Below, piece by piece: positions 26,701 to 36,940 of a DNA stretch of 64,000 bases (positions are counted from its first letter, which is position 1; every line of letters starts with the position of its first letter). Under the pieces are notes generated by a model. It made no database searches, was not told the DNA's origin, and was given only the letters and a program-made list of their open reading frames with translations. Made by a program: the position numbers and the translations under genes. The DNA comes from Takifugu bimaculatus (lineage: Eukaryota > Chordata > Actinopteri > Tetraodontiformes > Tetraodontidae): assembly GCA_004026145.2 (NCBI GenBank), contig CP034986.1, forward strand, positions 9,833,197 through 9,897,196. The letters are read 5' to 3'.

Positions 26701-28084
26701 TCGCGGTGGCTAATAAAGTGCTGTTTACTCCCTCGGATGTTTCATCAGCTGCAACCTTTTGTGTCGCTCTCATGATGCCTTTAAAGTCCGAATGTTTTCC
26801 TGGAGTTTTCTGGAAATGTGTCAACTGATCAGGCTGGCAGATATTTTCGCGTTTGCATCTCCGGCTCCTCTCGGCTAACCGCTACCGGTGGTCATGCTGA
26901 GCTAAAGGGACATCATGTTAGGGGACAAATCAGGACCAATGTCCAAAATAACATCAGCGGTGTCCTTTGGATGACCCGCGTGGTCCTAGAAACCAAGTCG
27001 GGAATTTCAGGAACTGTCGAACGGCCCTGAAAACATCCCGATGCTATAGCTAGCTGTGTAGGGCGTCGTTGCTGTTCTCGCTTGTTTCTGCAGAGACGCA
27101 GCGTCCATCAGATTCCTCGAAGTTCTTTGAGGAGGGACGAGGAGCAGCTGCTTCCGATCGACACACGCCCCCCAACGCAACCAAGCCGAGCTAACGTGGC
27201 GCTTGGAAGTTTGCTCAGCTTCCTTGGGGTCGTGTCTCTCGATGGAATTAACTCCGAGGAACATTAACGGCAGCTTAGAATGCCGTAATACCCACAAATA
27301 AGCGGCTGGTGATGATTTGTTTGGCAGAGATTATGTTTCTGAGGCAGATCCTGGTTGATAGTGGATAATAAAGGGGTTACGACCGGCTCGTCATTCCGGC
27401 TGACTTAACCTTAATAACATGATACGGGTTTGATTCGGATAATCTCATCAGCACTGATAGGAAAACATCCTAGTGTATTACAGCAATTACGTTCATCCCG
27501 AGGAGTCGCACAAACACTCACGTTACTCTCACAGCAGATCCCACTTGATGTCTGCAAATTGTTCCGTGCTAGCTTAGCTTCTCTTAACGCGCCCGGTGAC
27601 CTAATTCAGCACTCCGTTGACGCTCCGACGTCGAGGATAATGGTGCCGTGGGGCAGTTGGCGTCCACAGGAAGTAGAAAAATCCGAGGCCTGTGGTTTTC
27701 GGTGTCGGCCTACCATCGTGCCGGTCGAGCGGCGCTAGCACGGCAGGCTTCTTCGCTCCCTGCGCCGCGCCGTCGGGGGTGTTTCGCTGGTAAAGTGGAG
27801 GCGTTAGCAAGTTGCTGAGCGGACGACAACAGAAGGCCCCAAAATACATCGAGCGGTTTCCACTTGTTTGGTGTTTGGCTGATCACACCCGGCGTGACGG
27901 CGCCGACTGGAGGCTGAGCAACTCGCAGGCTGGCGCACGATGACACCTTGAAAGCTGCGGCGCCATAAGGACGGCGCGCGAGCATGCTAAAGCTGTGGTG
28001 CGCCCATCTGTTGCGTTCCTGGAGAAGGTGGTCGCTTCCTCCTCAGAAGTAAACACCAAAACTCGTCTCTTTTCCCCCCGACAG
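17761..28084. other. Upstream non-coding sequence, no gene seen
   Basis: This 10-kb stretch directly precedes the first coding exon. It contains G-rich runs (18302-18340), short CCG/GGC triplet repeats (24876-24897 and 26040-26054), a C run at 22471-22480 and perfect octamers at 24826 and 26476. Open frames near 23431-23773 and 25797-26132 are the best looking but show no known domain. The true first exon and promoter of adgrl3 could lie here or further upstream, beyond the window. Confidence 0.5.
18302..18340 (+). repeat. G-rich tract with G-quadruplex potential
   Basis: At least six runs of three to five G separated by one to three bases (GGGGG T GGGGG TT GGG AT GGGG T GGGG T GGGG). This satisfies the usual four-run rule for an intramolecular G-quadruplex on the + strand. 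Confidence 0.7.
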
Positions 28085-28219
28085 GTTTCCAGACTCGTGA
28101 CCTGGCGTGAGCAGCTTCAACGTGGAGGGAACCGTGCCCTGAAAGAGGCACCAGAACCACCTGATCGCCAAGACTGACTGACTGGGACCTTCGGCGGCGG
28201 GCGGTAAGAAGAGGAGGCC
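28085..28219 (+). other. adgrl3: 5' untranslated part of the first coding exon of adgrl3
   Basis: A pyrimidine tract (TCTCTTTTCCCCCCGACAG, ending at 28084) makes a strong splice acceptor 135 bases before the start codon, so the first coding exon is internal and one or more non-coding exons lie further upstream. The 135 bases contain no ATG and have stops in the frame of the start codon, so they should be untranslated leader. The alternative is that transcription starts inside this exon and the acceptor is decoy; nothing such as a TATA box nearby favours that. The exact left boundary is inferred from sequence alone. Confidence 0.7.
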
Positions 28220-28274
28220 ATGTGGACCGCACGCCTGCTTGTCCTCGCCAGCCTCTTCGCTCCGGCTGCTCTGG
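28220..28274 (+). CDS. adgrl3: adgrl3 coding exon 1: start codon and signal peptide of latrophilin-3
   Basis: This exon encodes residues 1-18 and the first base of codon 19. The peptide starts MWTARLLVLASLFAP and is a classical signal peptide: one Arg at position 5, a hydrophobic core, then small residues ending A-L-A, so cleavage is expected after Ala19 (completed by exon 2) to leave a mature chain starting Phe-Ser-Arg. Start choice: the ATG lies in GAGGCCATGT (purine at -3), an in-frame TAA sits 15 bases upstream at 28205-28207, and no other ATG occurs between the acceptor and this one. The exon ends at a strong donor, G|GTGAGT, in phase 1. The start Met-Trp, the spacing and the ending AFSRAPIPMAVV after splicing match mammalian ADGRL3 as I remember it better than ADGRL1 or ADGRL2. 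A spliced cDNA would settle the start. Confidence 0.9.
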
Positions 28275-30636
28275 GTGAGTTCATCTGTCTAGGATTCACC
28301 CACTTAGCTCATTGGCTACATGCTACATCCCGTTAGTTGTGGACAGATACTTAGGTCTTCATTCTCGCCACTAGATGTCAGCAAATCCTGCACGCCGTTT
28401 CGTTAGCCCGAGTCACTGATTAGCATCAGCGTGTTGGGTTCTTACTGCTGATTTCCCAGTTTTATTGCTACTATGAACAGAAATAAACGTGTTTCCAGTC
28501 CCTTTGACTCTTTAGCGCCATCGCTCACATCAGAAACAACCTCCGTGTGTTCTCTCTCTTTTTGAAACCCTTCTGCATTTTTCTTAAAAAGATTTCTTAC
28601 TCGGTCCCTCTCGTCTCGGCCTCTCAGTTCTCCCGGCAACAGGAAATTGGCTGCTGTGACTGTGGGAGAATCAGTGACGCAGCGGTAGCTTTGCGTGTTT
28701 AGCGCGAGGTCAGTTGCAGTACTGGGAATGAAAAGACTTTTCATTCGAAGGAGTTTATAACGATGCAGCCGAAGCTAAAACCTCCTTTTTGCCGATAAAA
28801 TAAAACTGTAATTTTTCAGGCTGGGGGTGTGAGCGTTGGGGTGTGCGATGCGCAGGTAGCTAGAGTGGCTAATGGGAGCTGATGAACACACACTTTGTGT
28901 GTGTTTTTCTTTTAACTTTTGACCCCTCTGCGCTTCTTAATTATCTCAACAAACACAGATTGATTGCAGAAGTTCTTCTGGGCTTTTTGATGGGTTGCTG
29001 ATGTGTTTGCCGGATGCTAAAGCTTTATTCCCAGCCAGTACGCTAGCACTTCACCATCTGTGCGAGTGTGTTATGTGGCGGTGGTCCCATCTGCGCGGCC
29101 CACCCGGCCTCTGCGCCTTGGGATTAGCGGAGCGATATCACGAGGAGATCTGAGGTCATAACGCTGCTTCTTGCTTCACTTGTTTAGCTTCCGGTTGTTT
29201 GCTAACGCCTCAACTGGATCACTCTTAAGTGTTCCCTGACCAGTCCGGTCCAGTTCGGCCTAGTTTGATCTGCTTTTTTATTGTGATGGTACCAAATGGT
29301 CAGATTTAGCAAAAAAAAAAAACACCTGTTGCTCGTAAATGCAGCTTTAATGCTAGTTGTTACAATGTGAGTTAGCATAGCTTTTATGAAAAAAAAATCA
29401 AAATAGAGAACATTTCTGAGCGGATAGCAGTGATCTGTGCCCAGCTTTTGCCCCATAAGTGTAGCATAAATGTACATCCACCATGTGGGAGTTTACAAAA
29501 AGGGCCCATTTTATCCTATTTTCCACCAATCAGCTCCACTCAAATAACTGCGTTGCTTTTTCTCCCAGTTTTCCCACGTAGCCTAATGGATGTTTGCTCT
29601 TCTCATCCTTCCAGGCCGCCGTACCGGCCATCATTTCAGTCCAGAGTGAAAAGTTAGCACTTTTGAAAGTCATGCAGGAATTATTCCAGATGGGCTGTAA
29701 AGATAGCTTCACGCTCCCACGCTGCGTTCCCGAAGCTCCGAAGCTGCAGCGGCTCGTGAGGGAAAGTTTTGGAATGGAAACGTGAATAATTTGACACTTT
29801 TATCGAGCAAAACAAGCATTTAAGGCCCAATTCGAGGCTGACGCCCCTCGCCAGATGTTAGCGGTGAATGCCTGTGTCATTGTGCGTGCTTCTCTCTGGG
29901 AGCGCTGATGGAGGTCTCCTGGGAATGCTGGCCTACTTCGGGATGTGTAGGCGCTGGTGTCCGCGTGCACTGGATGACTGGAATCAAAGAGAGGGAAAAG
30001 CACTTGCCACAGTCGCACACCTAGCATAAAAATAATAACAAAACAGTCGGCTCAGACGGCGCTGACGCGTGTGCGTGCACGTGGGCGCACGTGGCGTGAT
30101 TAATGGGAGGTTCCGTCACAGTCGGCGGGTCGGTAAAAAAGCAGCCGGACGCATCCTGCTCGCCGCCCGGGTCAGAGTGAGCAACAACGAGCAACGCGGT
30201 CACACCTGGGCGCCGCATTAATCACGCCGTTTTCTGCACGCAGCGCCGCACCGGAGGGACTTTTCCTCTTCATCCCGCTGCACGTCGCAGCGCGGGGTCA
30301 GAGGTCAACTCCAGAGAGGTAAACAGGAAGATTACAGCTTCCCCCCCCCCCACCTCCCCCACCCCAGGCAGTCCTAATGAAAAGCCCGGCATCGGGGCGT
30401 CCTCGGCTTTGCCTCATTTGCTTAATTAAACAAATGATTTATTAGGGCTCATATTTCAAAGTGGAAGGAAGTTGTTTGCAAGCAAACGGGCGTCGGGGGG
30501 GGAGGGGGGGGCTGCCAATCACTCATTTTGTGGGGGCACATTGTGCAGACAGATACAGTACGTCAACGCCGCCATAAATTATGCATGCCTCTGTGCACGG
30601 CGGCGTATTAAGGAAATGACTTTCAGGCGTCTGCAG

Positions 30637-30696
30637 TGGGTGGGGCTTGGGGGTGGAGGGGGTGGGGCTTGGGGGTGGGTGGGGCTTGGGGGGGGT
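30637..30696 (+). repeat. Three-copy GGTGGGGCTTGGGGG minisatellite, strong G-quadruplex candidate
   Basis: The word GGTGGGGCTTGGGGG occurs three times within 60 bases with short G-rich spacers. More than eight G-runs of at least three bases are present on the + strand, which is the RNA-like strand of adgrl3, so the structure could form in the intron RNA as well. Confidence 0.8.
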
Positions 30697-32300
30697 CACT
30701 GCAGGAAAAGCAAACAGAGGCAGAGTTTGGGGAGCGTATCCGGTTCCCTGATTTCCCTCCGATGCTGCAGGTGGCGCCGTGACCTCCGGCTTCATTTATG
30801 GAATCACAATCTGACTCGGAATTCAGCCGCCATGACTCGGAATTCAGCCATCCTCCTGCGTCCCTTTAAAAAAGACGGGGGGGCGGGCGGGTACGTAGCA
30901 CTAATGTGCTGATTTATACCCGCCTGACTGGGGCTGTAAATCACGTGAGACTCAACGTTAAAAGTCAAAATAATTCTGTGTTTCGGACGCTGATCCGGCC
31001 CAGGCGGGAAAACGCGGCTCGTTTTTATTGTTTTTCATCCAGATGTTGTTCGTCTTCGGTGTCAGGTGGGTTTCAAAAGCCCCCCCAGGTGTTGCGGTTT
31101 GTCACACCTGTGCAGTTTTTCATGCCGATACTTCCTGGTTTGATCCGTTGTGCATCGTCACCTCGGGAACAATCGGTCCCACTCTTGAGCCGGGTCGGGG
31201 TTTTCTGGGTGTTCCGGGTTTACTAATTACGTTGCCTGGCAACAAGAAAACAGCATCCTAGAGGTGTTGTAAGCTTGCTTTAAGGTTCTTTACCACTAAA
31301 GAAGTTGGACCCAAACGGTCCCGGATCACATGATGTGGGGCAGCAGGGTCAAAGGTCGACTGTTATTCTCCGACTTCAAAGCTAAAAGTTGACCCACAGT
31401 TGTTGAGCAACTTAAATCCGCCTTTAAAAACAGGAAACTTTCCTCTCCACAGAGCGACTGAATGTTGCTGAAATCAGAACTTCCTGGATCGGTCCCGGTC
31501 CTGCGGTCCGGTCCAGTTTATATAATATTCCGGTTCCTCCCGCTGATATCTGGGCCGCTGCCCCAAATCTAGCCTCCATTTTTTATGTCCTTCCGTAATG
31601 AGTGTAAAATCAATACAGGCGCGATACGGGGAATAAAAGAACGGCCTTTTGCGTGCGCGGCTTCGCTAGCCGCTCGCTTGACATTGCCAAATTGCTGTCA
31701 GAACTCGCAACCAAAGAGGCCTGAATGACAGCGCTATTACTGATGGCGGGGGCGGGGTTAAATACCAGCAGCTTGTTTTATAGGTGTCCATAGCGGCACC
31801 CGTGTATATCTTCCAAATAAATGACTCAGATTCCACATCCATTCAGCTCGGTAACGCAGCCATAATTCGGTAAGAGCTGACTGATGCCGTTTAGAGTGGA
31901 CTTCCAGCCGGCCGGCCGGCGTTTAATGAGGACGGATATCGACAGCGAGGTCAAGTGTTAGCTGATGCTAGTTTACATTAGGCTGCATAATGCGCCGGGG
32001 CATTTATATGTTTATGGTGTCTGGCCGAGCGCAGGGGGAATTGCTAAGTAACCTCCGCGGACGGAAACGGTGGGCGTGCGGGCGCAGGGTTTCCCACACT
32101 GCATAATGGCAGGGGCGAGGCTGTAATTTAGGGTGTGGGTGGTACACGGGGGGCAGAAAGGGCAAACGGAAGCATGCCGAGAGACATCTCAATGGCCTAC
32201 GGTTGGCTCAATCTGCCATATTAATTAGCAATCCCTGCGCGAAAGCTACACGTGCCGCGTTTAGCGTGACTCCGGCGCGTCCGTTCGGCATTCCGCAATT

Positions 32301-32352
32301 ATTTGCATACTGATGATTGCGCATCGGACGCCAAAGTGCTGCGTATGCAAAT
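32301..32352. promoter_or_regulatory. Palindromic pair of POU octamer motifs in intron 1
   Basis: ATTTGCATAC (32301-32310) is mirrored exactly by its reverse complement GTATGCAAAT (32343-32352), with 32 bases between. Both arms contain the perfect octamer ATTTGCAT bound by POU-family factors (OCT and BRN proteins, prominent in neural tissue). AT-rich homeodomain-like words (TTAATTAGCAAT at 32220-32231) lie just upstream. This suggests an intronic enhancer but rests on motifs only. Confidence 0.35.
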
Positions 32353-35300
32353 GGATTCACTTTGTAGCAATTCCTCCGCCGAGGCTTCCTCCGTCATGGT
32401 TAAAATGGTGCATGAGTGAAGCTGTCAGACCCCCCCCCCCCTTCCCACCGCTACATGATGAATTAGCGCTGCAGCAGAAAATGATCGGGAGGAAAGCCTC
32501 AGAGGAGCGTCCAGTCGGCTAATTAAGACGCGCGTTTGAGTTTGAGCATCTGTGCCGTTGGAGGTTTGAATGAGCTGTTTTTATTGGAGTGCCGCGTTGC
32601 CATTGGTTGTTGGGACACAGCCGAAGGTCAGGTGCTACGATGTAGCTATCACCGAGGACAGTTTGGTTCGGTTGGACCAGGTTTGCTTTTGTTAGCATCC
32701 TGCTGAAAAAGCATCAGCCCACTCATCGAAAATTGGTAGAGCAACAGGCCTAGCCTGTTTAGCACCCAGTCTGAGCTCACAATGGGCATGTCTCTTATCT
32801 GCTAGCCTAGTTAGCTTCTTTATACATATACAGTAGCTGATTCTCAATATGCGTACTTGTGTGATGTCATCAGTTACCGCCCTAAAATTAAGCAACCTGC
32901 CAAATATCTGACGTGCAGTTGCTCTGCCAATTGAAGAAAGTACTCATTAGCCGCGGCTGCTAGATCCACGGTGGTCCAATAAATCCTGTAAAATCTGCTT
33001 TATTTTTCCCAAAGTCCATTTTTTTCTCTTAAAATTTTTGTGAATTCCTTTATAAATTTTCAGATATCATTTTTTTGTACTCTTATTTTACGACCAAAAG
33101 AGTCTGTCTTTTAAAAGTAATTTTCTAAAATATACAAAAACACCACAAAAAGTGCCTAAACTTTAGGGACGTGACACAAACGACACTTCGCAACACCTTA
33201 ATAAGGAAGCGCTGCATGATGCTACGTCAGACTTCAAGTGCCAACAGCTTTAAGCTAGTTTAAAAATAAAGTGCTCATTGTCATTTTAATGCGTCCAATC
33301 ATTAGAATCCTGGCAGAATTTGCAAAACAATAATTCACCTGCTCGTAAAAACGTCGCTACGGCTCTGTGTTCAGGAGTTGGCATCGAATTTCTGAGCTGT
33401 TTCACGGGCGAGTTAAACGGTGCCGTGGACGGCCGCCTCGCCACGCTGACGTTGTTTGGAAGGGGGCGGGGCATAGCACCGTAACCACGTGATTTCAAAT
33501 CCCATTTTAATCGTCCAATCCCGCGATTCCCTCCCCAAATCCGTGATCAAGGAGCTACAACTGGTTTTACCACCGAGGTTTTTCCGGTGCTTTCTGTCAA
33601 TGTTCACAAGCTGCTAGCAGCAGTCGCGCTGGCTAGCAGTAGCTGGCCTCTTGTTTGTCTGGAGCGCTCTGAAGGCTTCTTGATTAATGTTGATCGTAAA
33701 AGCCCCTAGCATCTTCCAACTTTTTCTGTTGTTGTCGTGTTTGGTTTTGAAACAACACCTGGAAGGATCGTACATCCGACCTGACAACGTGACATCGCTT
33801 TACTCAACAACAAAATAATTAGCTGAAAAACCTGTTATTGTTCCCGTCTGAAAAATAGAGATTTGCCTCCAGGTTGACGCCAGCCTGCGCAGCCAACCAC
33901 AGCCGTGGGGCGCTGCGCCTCGATTCTTGTCATCAAGCACAGCTAGCTTGTGCATGAGCGACTGACTTCATCACAGCGGATCAATAGGAAGTATTGTGAA
34001 ATTTGCAGAAATGAGGCGTTGGGGGTGGATCAGATGGATCAAATGATGAGCCTGGTGCAGATTAGCCCTACAGACCTTCAGAATGAGTTGGTGGTGGTGG
34101 GGGGCAGCGATATTGGAGATGGCCTTCAATAAGGCCCAGCGGCCTTGTGGCGGAATTCAATACATCCTTTGACAAAGAAAGCTTCTTTTTATGGAGGTCT
34201 TTGGGAGACTGCTTCATTCCCTTATTAATGATGTGCTCATTAAAATAAAAGGAAAGTGGGGGTAGATAGAGACTGAGCGGTGGTAGCTCTGCAGCATGGC
34301 CCAGGGTCAGAGTTGAAGAAGAGAAATCTTCCTTCAGGGCTCCAAACAGGCTGTCAGCAGATGGGGCCCATCAGCGCTCTGGGCTCCCAGCCCTGCCTCC
34401 CAGCTGTTGGACAGGGGAGGAGTCAGTCATTCCCGGCTGTGGATCAAACCCCGAACAAGGATCCTCCCTCCCAGGCCGGTCGGTGCTTGAAAGTCAATTT
34501 CTCCAAGGAGGAAACGTGTGCAAGTTCATCCAGTGCTCACCACGCAGCTTTAGCCACCGTGTGCACCTGTGTGTGGAGATGAAGCCCCGCCCACTCACCC
34601 AGGCGGCGCAAGGCCACCGTTTGATACTGAACAATTCGCCCTTCTCTTCGATTTATACAAGGATTCGCCACAAGGGGCCATTTTTGGTCGAGAATCTTCA
34701 TCCAATGAGATCAAAGACACCTTCAGCTTTGAGTGTTGCCTGGTCAAACCCTCGTCCGAAGGGCCAGCTGGTTATCCGACAAACTGGGAGTCGTCTTTTG
34801 TTTCTCTTGGAGCACATGCTGTTCTGTTCCCAGTGTTTGGGGCTTCCATATGGACGTGCAGCCCGTTCCAAGCTTTTCTGAGAAGATATTTCAGCTCGGC
34901 CAAACTTCTCCGGTCATCTTGACCCCTGCCGGTACAACCGACCCTCCCGACTGTCAAACTCCATCTCGCCTCCCACTTTCCACACATTTACTAAGGCACA
35001 GATGCCCGTGTGCTCCCCCCCCCCCTCCTCATTTGGAGGCAGAAGGAAGAGGAGTAGGGCTTGGTGAGGGGGGGCAGGGGGAGATCCTTTTTCACTCTGA
35101 TATTGCTCCTCTTTCTCTGCTCTTATGTAGTTGGACTCAGGAAGCGCCTGAAACTCGATAGGCGGGAGAGAGAAATGACATTCCGGCATCAAACGAGCCT
35201 TTTTACAGGCCCGCTGCAGATGTTCTTGGGCTACATGCTAACAGACAATGGTAGCTTTTGACTTGAGGGGGGGTTATGCTCAAGGCCCCTCCCCACTAAC

Positions 35301-35680
35301 TAATGAATTTCTGGTGTCAAACATGGGTCAAATGTTATGCTAGTTTTGTTATCATCTCCCAAAACCATCGGATTCTCTTTGCCAAACTCCGCCCCCCCAT
35401 GTTCGAGAGTTTAGACTGAAACGGCTCACCGCTGAGGCATCTCCAGCTTTGCCAGTTAAGCTTGTCCTTTGTTTCCAAGGCTCACTGTCTTCCTCCTAGC
35501 ATTACTGTATCGCGCCTCGCGGCTGTGTGAAACCTCGGCGACGTGTCGAAATCTTGCATTCCGACACGTTTCCGCCCGTCGTGCTTGTTGCGGGGCGCCG
35601 ATGTGCCAGGTGCAACAAGTAGAGCTGCAGCCAAAGAGCTCTGTACCACATGTCTAATGCATGTTCCACTCATTATGTTC

Positions 35681-35698
35681 CACACACACACACACATA
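35681..35698. repeat. (CA)n microsatellite, short
   Basis: Around eight CA units followed by TACACATC. Confidence 0.85.
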
Positions 35699-36711
35699 CA
35701 CATCTGAAACTTGTCAGTTTCAATATGGAACAAAAAGACGATCAAAGGAGGCGATAACACATGCGTCTCAGAATTAGCGTAGCCGGCGTGGCTAATTTCA
35801 GCGGCGCTTTCTTGATTGCATACACGTGGAATGAGATTACTTCTCACTCTGAGGGTGAGGAATTCTTCACATTTTGCCCACCTCCTTCTCTAACACACTT
35901 TTTTAAAGCCCACATTATTTTCTTTGCAACATTTTTTCTCACTTTTCTCCGGTTCTTTGTTCACAAATCCACATCACCCACACACTGTCTTCACTTTCCC
36001 TTTTCTATTCATATCAGCTTCCCGGTTGGTGCGATGCTACATATTTAGCTTTCATGGTCTTGGATTGTAAGTAGATTTTCCCAAGTATCCTGACAGCCAG
36101 GGAATAGAGTTGAAAGTGCATTCTCTATTTCATAAAATAAAAATTTGTTTTTCCTTTTTTTTTTTGACAGCAAGCTAGCTTCTCCCCTCAACCTCTGAGG
36201 GAAATCTGACTAATCTTTATGCCTTTTCTCTTACTTTGCCTTTGAAAGATTCCAAAGTTTTCCTTTCATCTCGCCATCATAAACGGTGGCTTGTCCCGGC
36301 TGCGGCACTGCGGGGCAGCCGACACGAGGTGCGGACCTCGCTACAGCTTGTCGGTGTTGTAGCTCTCGGAGGGGGGAGTGTTACTAGCAAACAATAGCTC
36401 TGATTAAAAATCCTTGAGAGCCCTCGGCTGCGCCTCCGATGCCGCTACATTATTGATATTCCCCAGGGACAAACTCCCCCGACTTAAGTATTAGAGTGGG
36501 CGCGTGCACCTTTAATGCTCATATAGGATAGTGAAAAAAGACCCCACAGGGGAGGCAAGAAAAGAAGTGAGGCTTGGAAGTGCCATCGACACCCACCGCA
36601 TTAATCGCCCCCCCTTCACGTTCCAGCTGCCAAAGCCCAGCTGCTTCGTCTCAGCCTAATTGAATACCTTCAATTTCCATCCATTTAGATTACCGGACAT
36701 AAAGCTTCTTG

Positions 36712-36940
36712 GGTGTGTGTCTGTGTGTGTTTGTTATTACATTTGGAGGACCAAAATCCTCATTCTACTTGAGAAATGGGGCCGTTTTGTTGGGTCCCAC
36801 AAATTGAATGGACAGTTTGAGGGTTCAGACTTGGTTGAGGTAGAGTTGGGGTGAGGACAGGGTTGTGGTCAGGGACTTAGTGGTGATGGTTAGGGTATAG
36901 GGGTTCTATGAAACAACCGGAGAAATGTGAGGGTGTGTGA
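36712..36940. mobile_element. Degenerate teleost interspersed repeat (GAGGACCAAA / GTCCCACAA type)
   Basis: The segment is flanked by TG-rich ends and contains, in order, GGAGGACCAAAATCCTCA, GTTGGGTCCCACAAATTGAA, CAGTTTGAGGGTTCAGACTT and GGTTAGGGTATAGGGG. This order closely follows an abundant non-coding fish repeat that I remember (GTGAGGACATTTTGGC..., GTCCCCACAA..., TTGAGGGTTAAGACTTGG, then GGGTTAGGGTTAGG). Many point differences mark it as an old copy. It has no coding capacity. The family identity is from memory and the ends are approximate. Confidence 0.6.

Noticed and set aside
29594..29785. Exon-like segment after a TTCTCATCCTTCCAG acceptor with an open frame of 63 codons.
   Set aside because: No donor at a suitable place, and the peptide resembles no part of latrophilins or any other family known to me.
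33950..34132. Plus-strand frame of 60 codons with an acidic, Met/Gln-rich peptide in intron 1.
   Set aside because: Too short, no homology recognised and no matching splice sites in the phase required by adgrl3.
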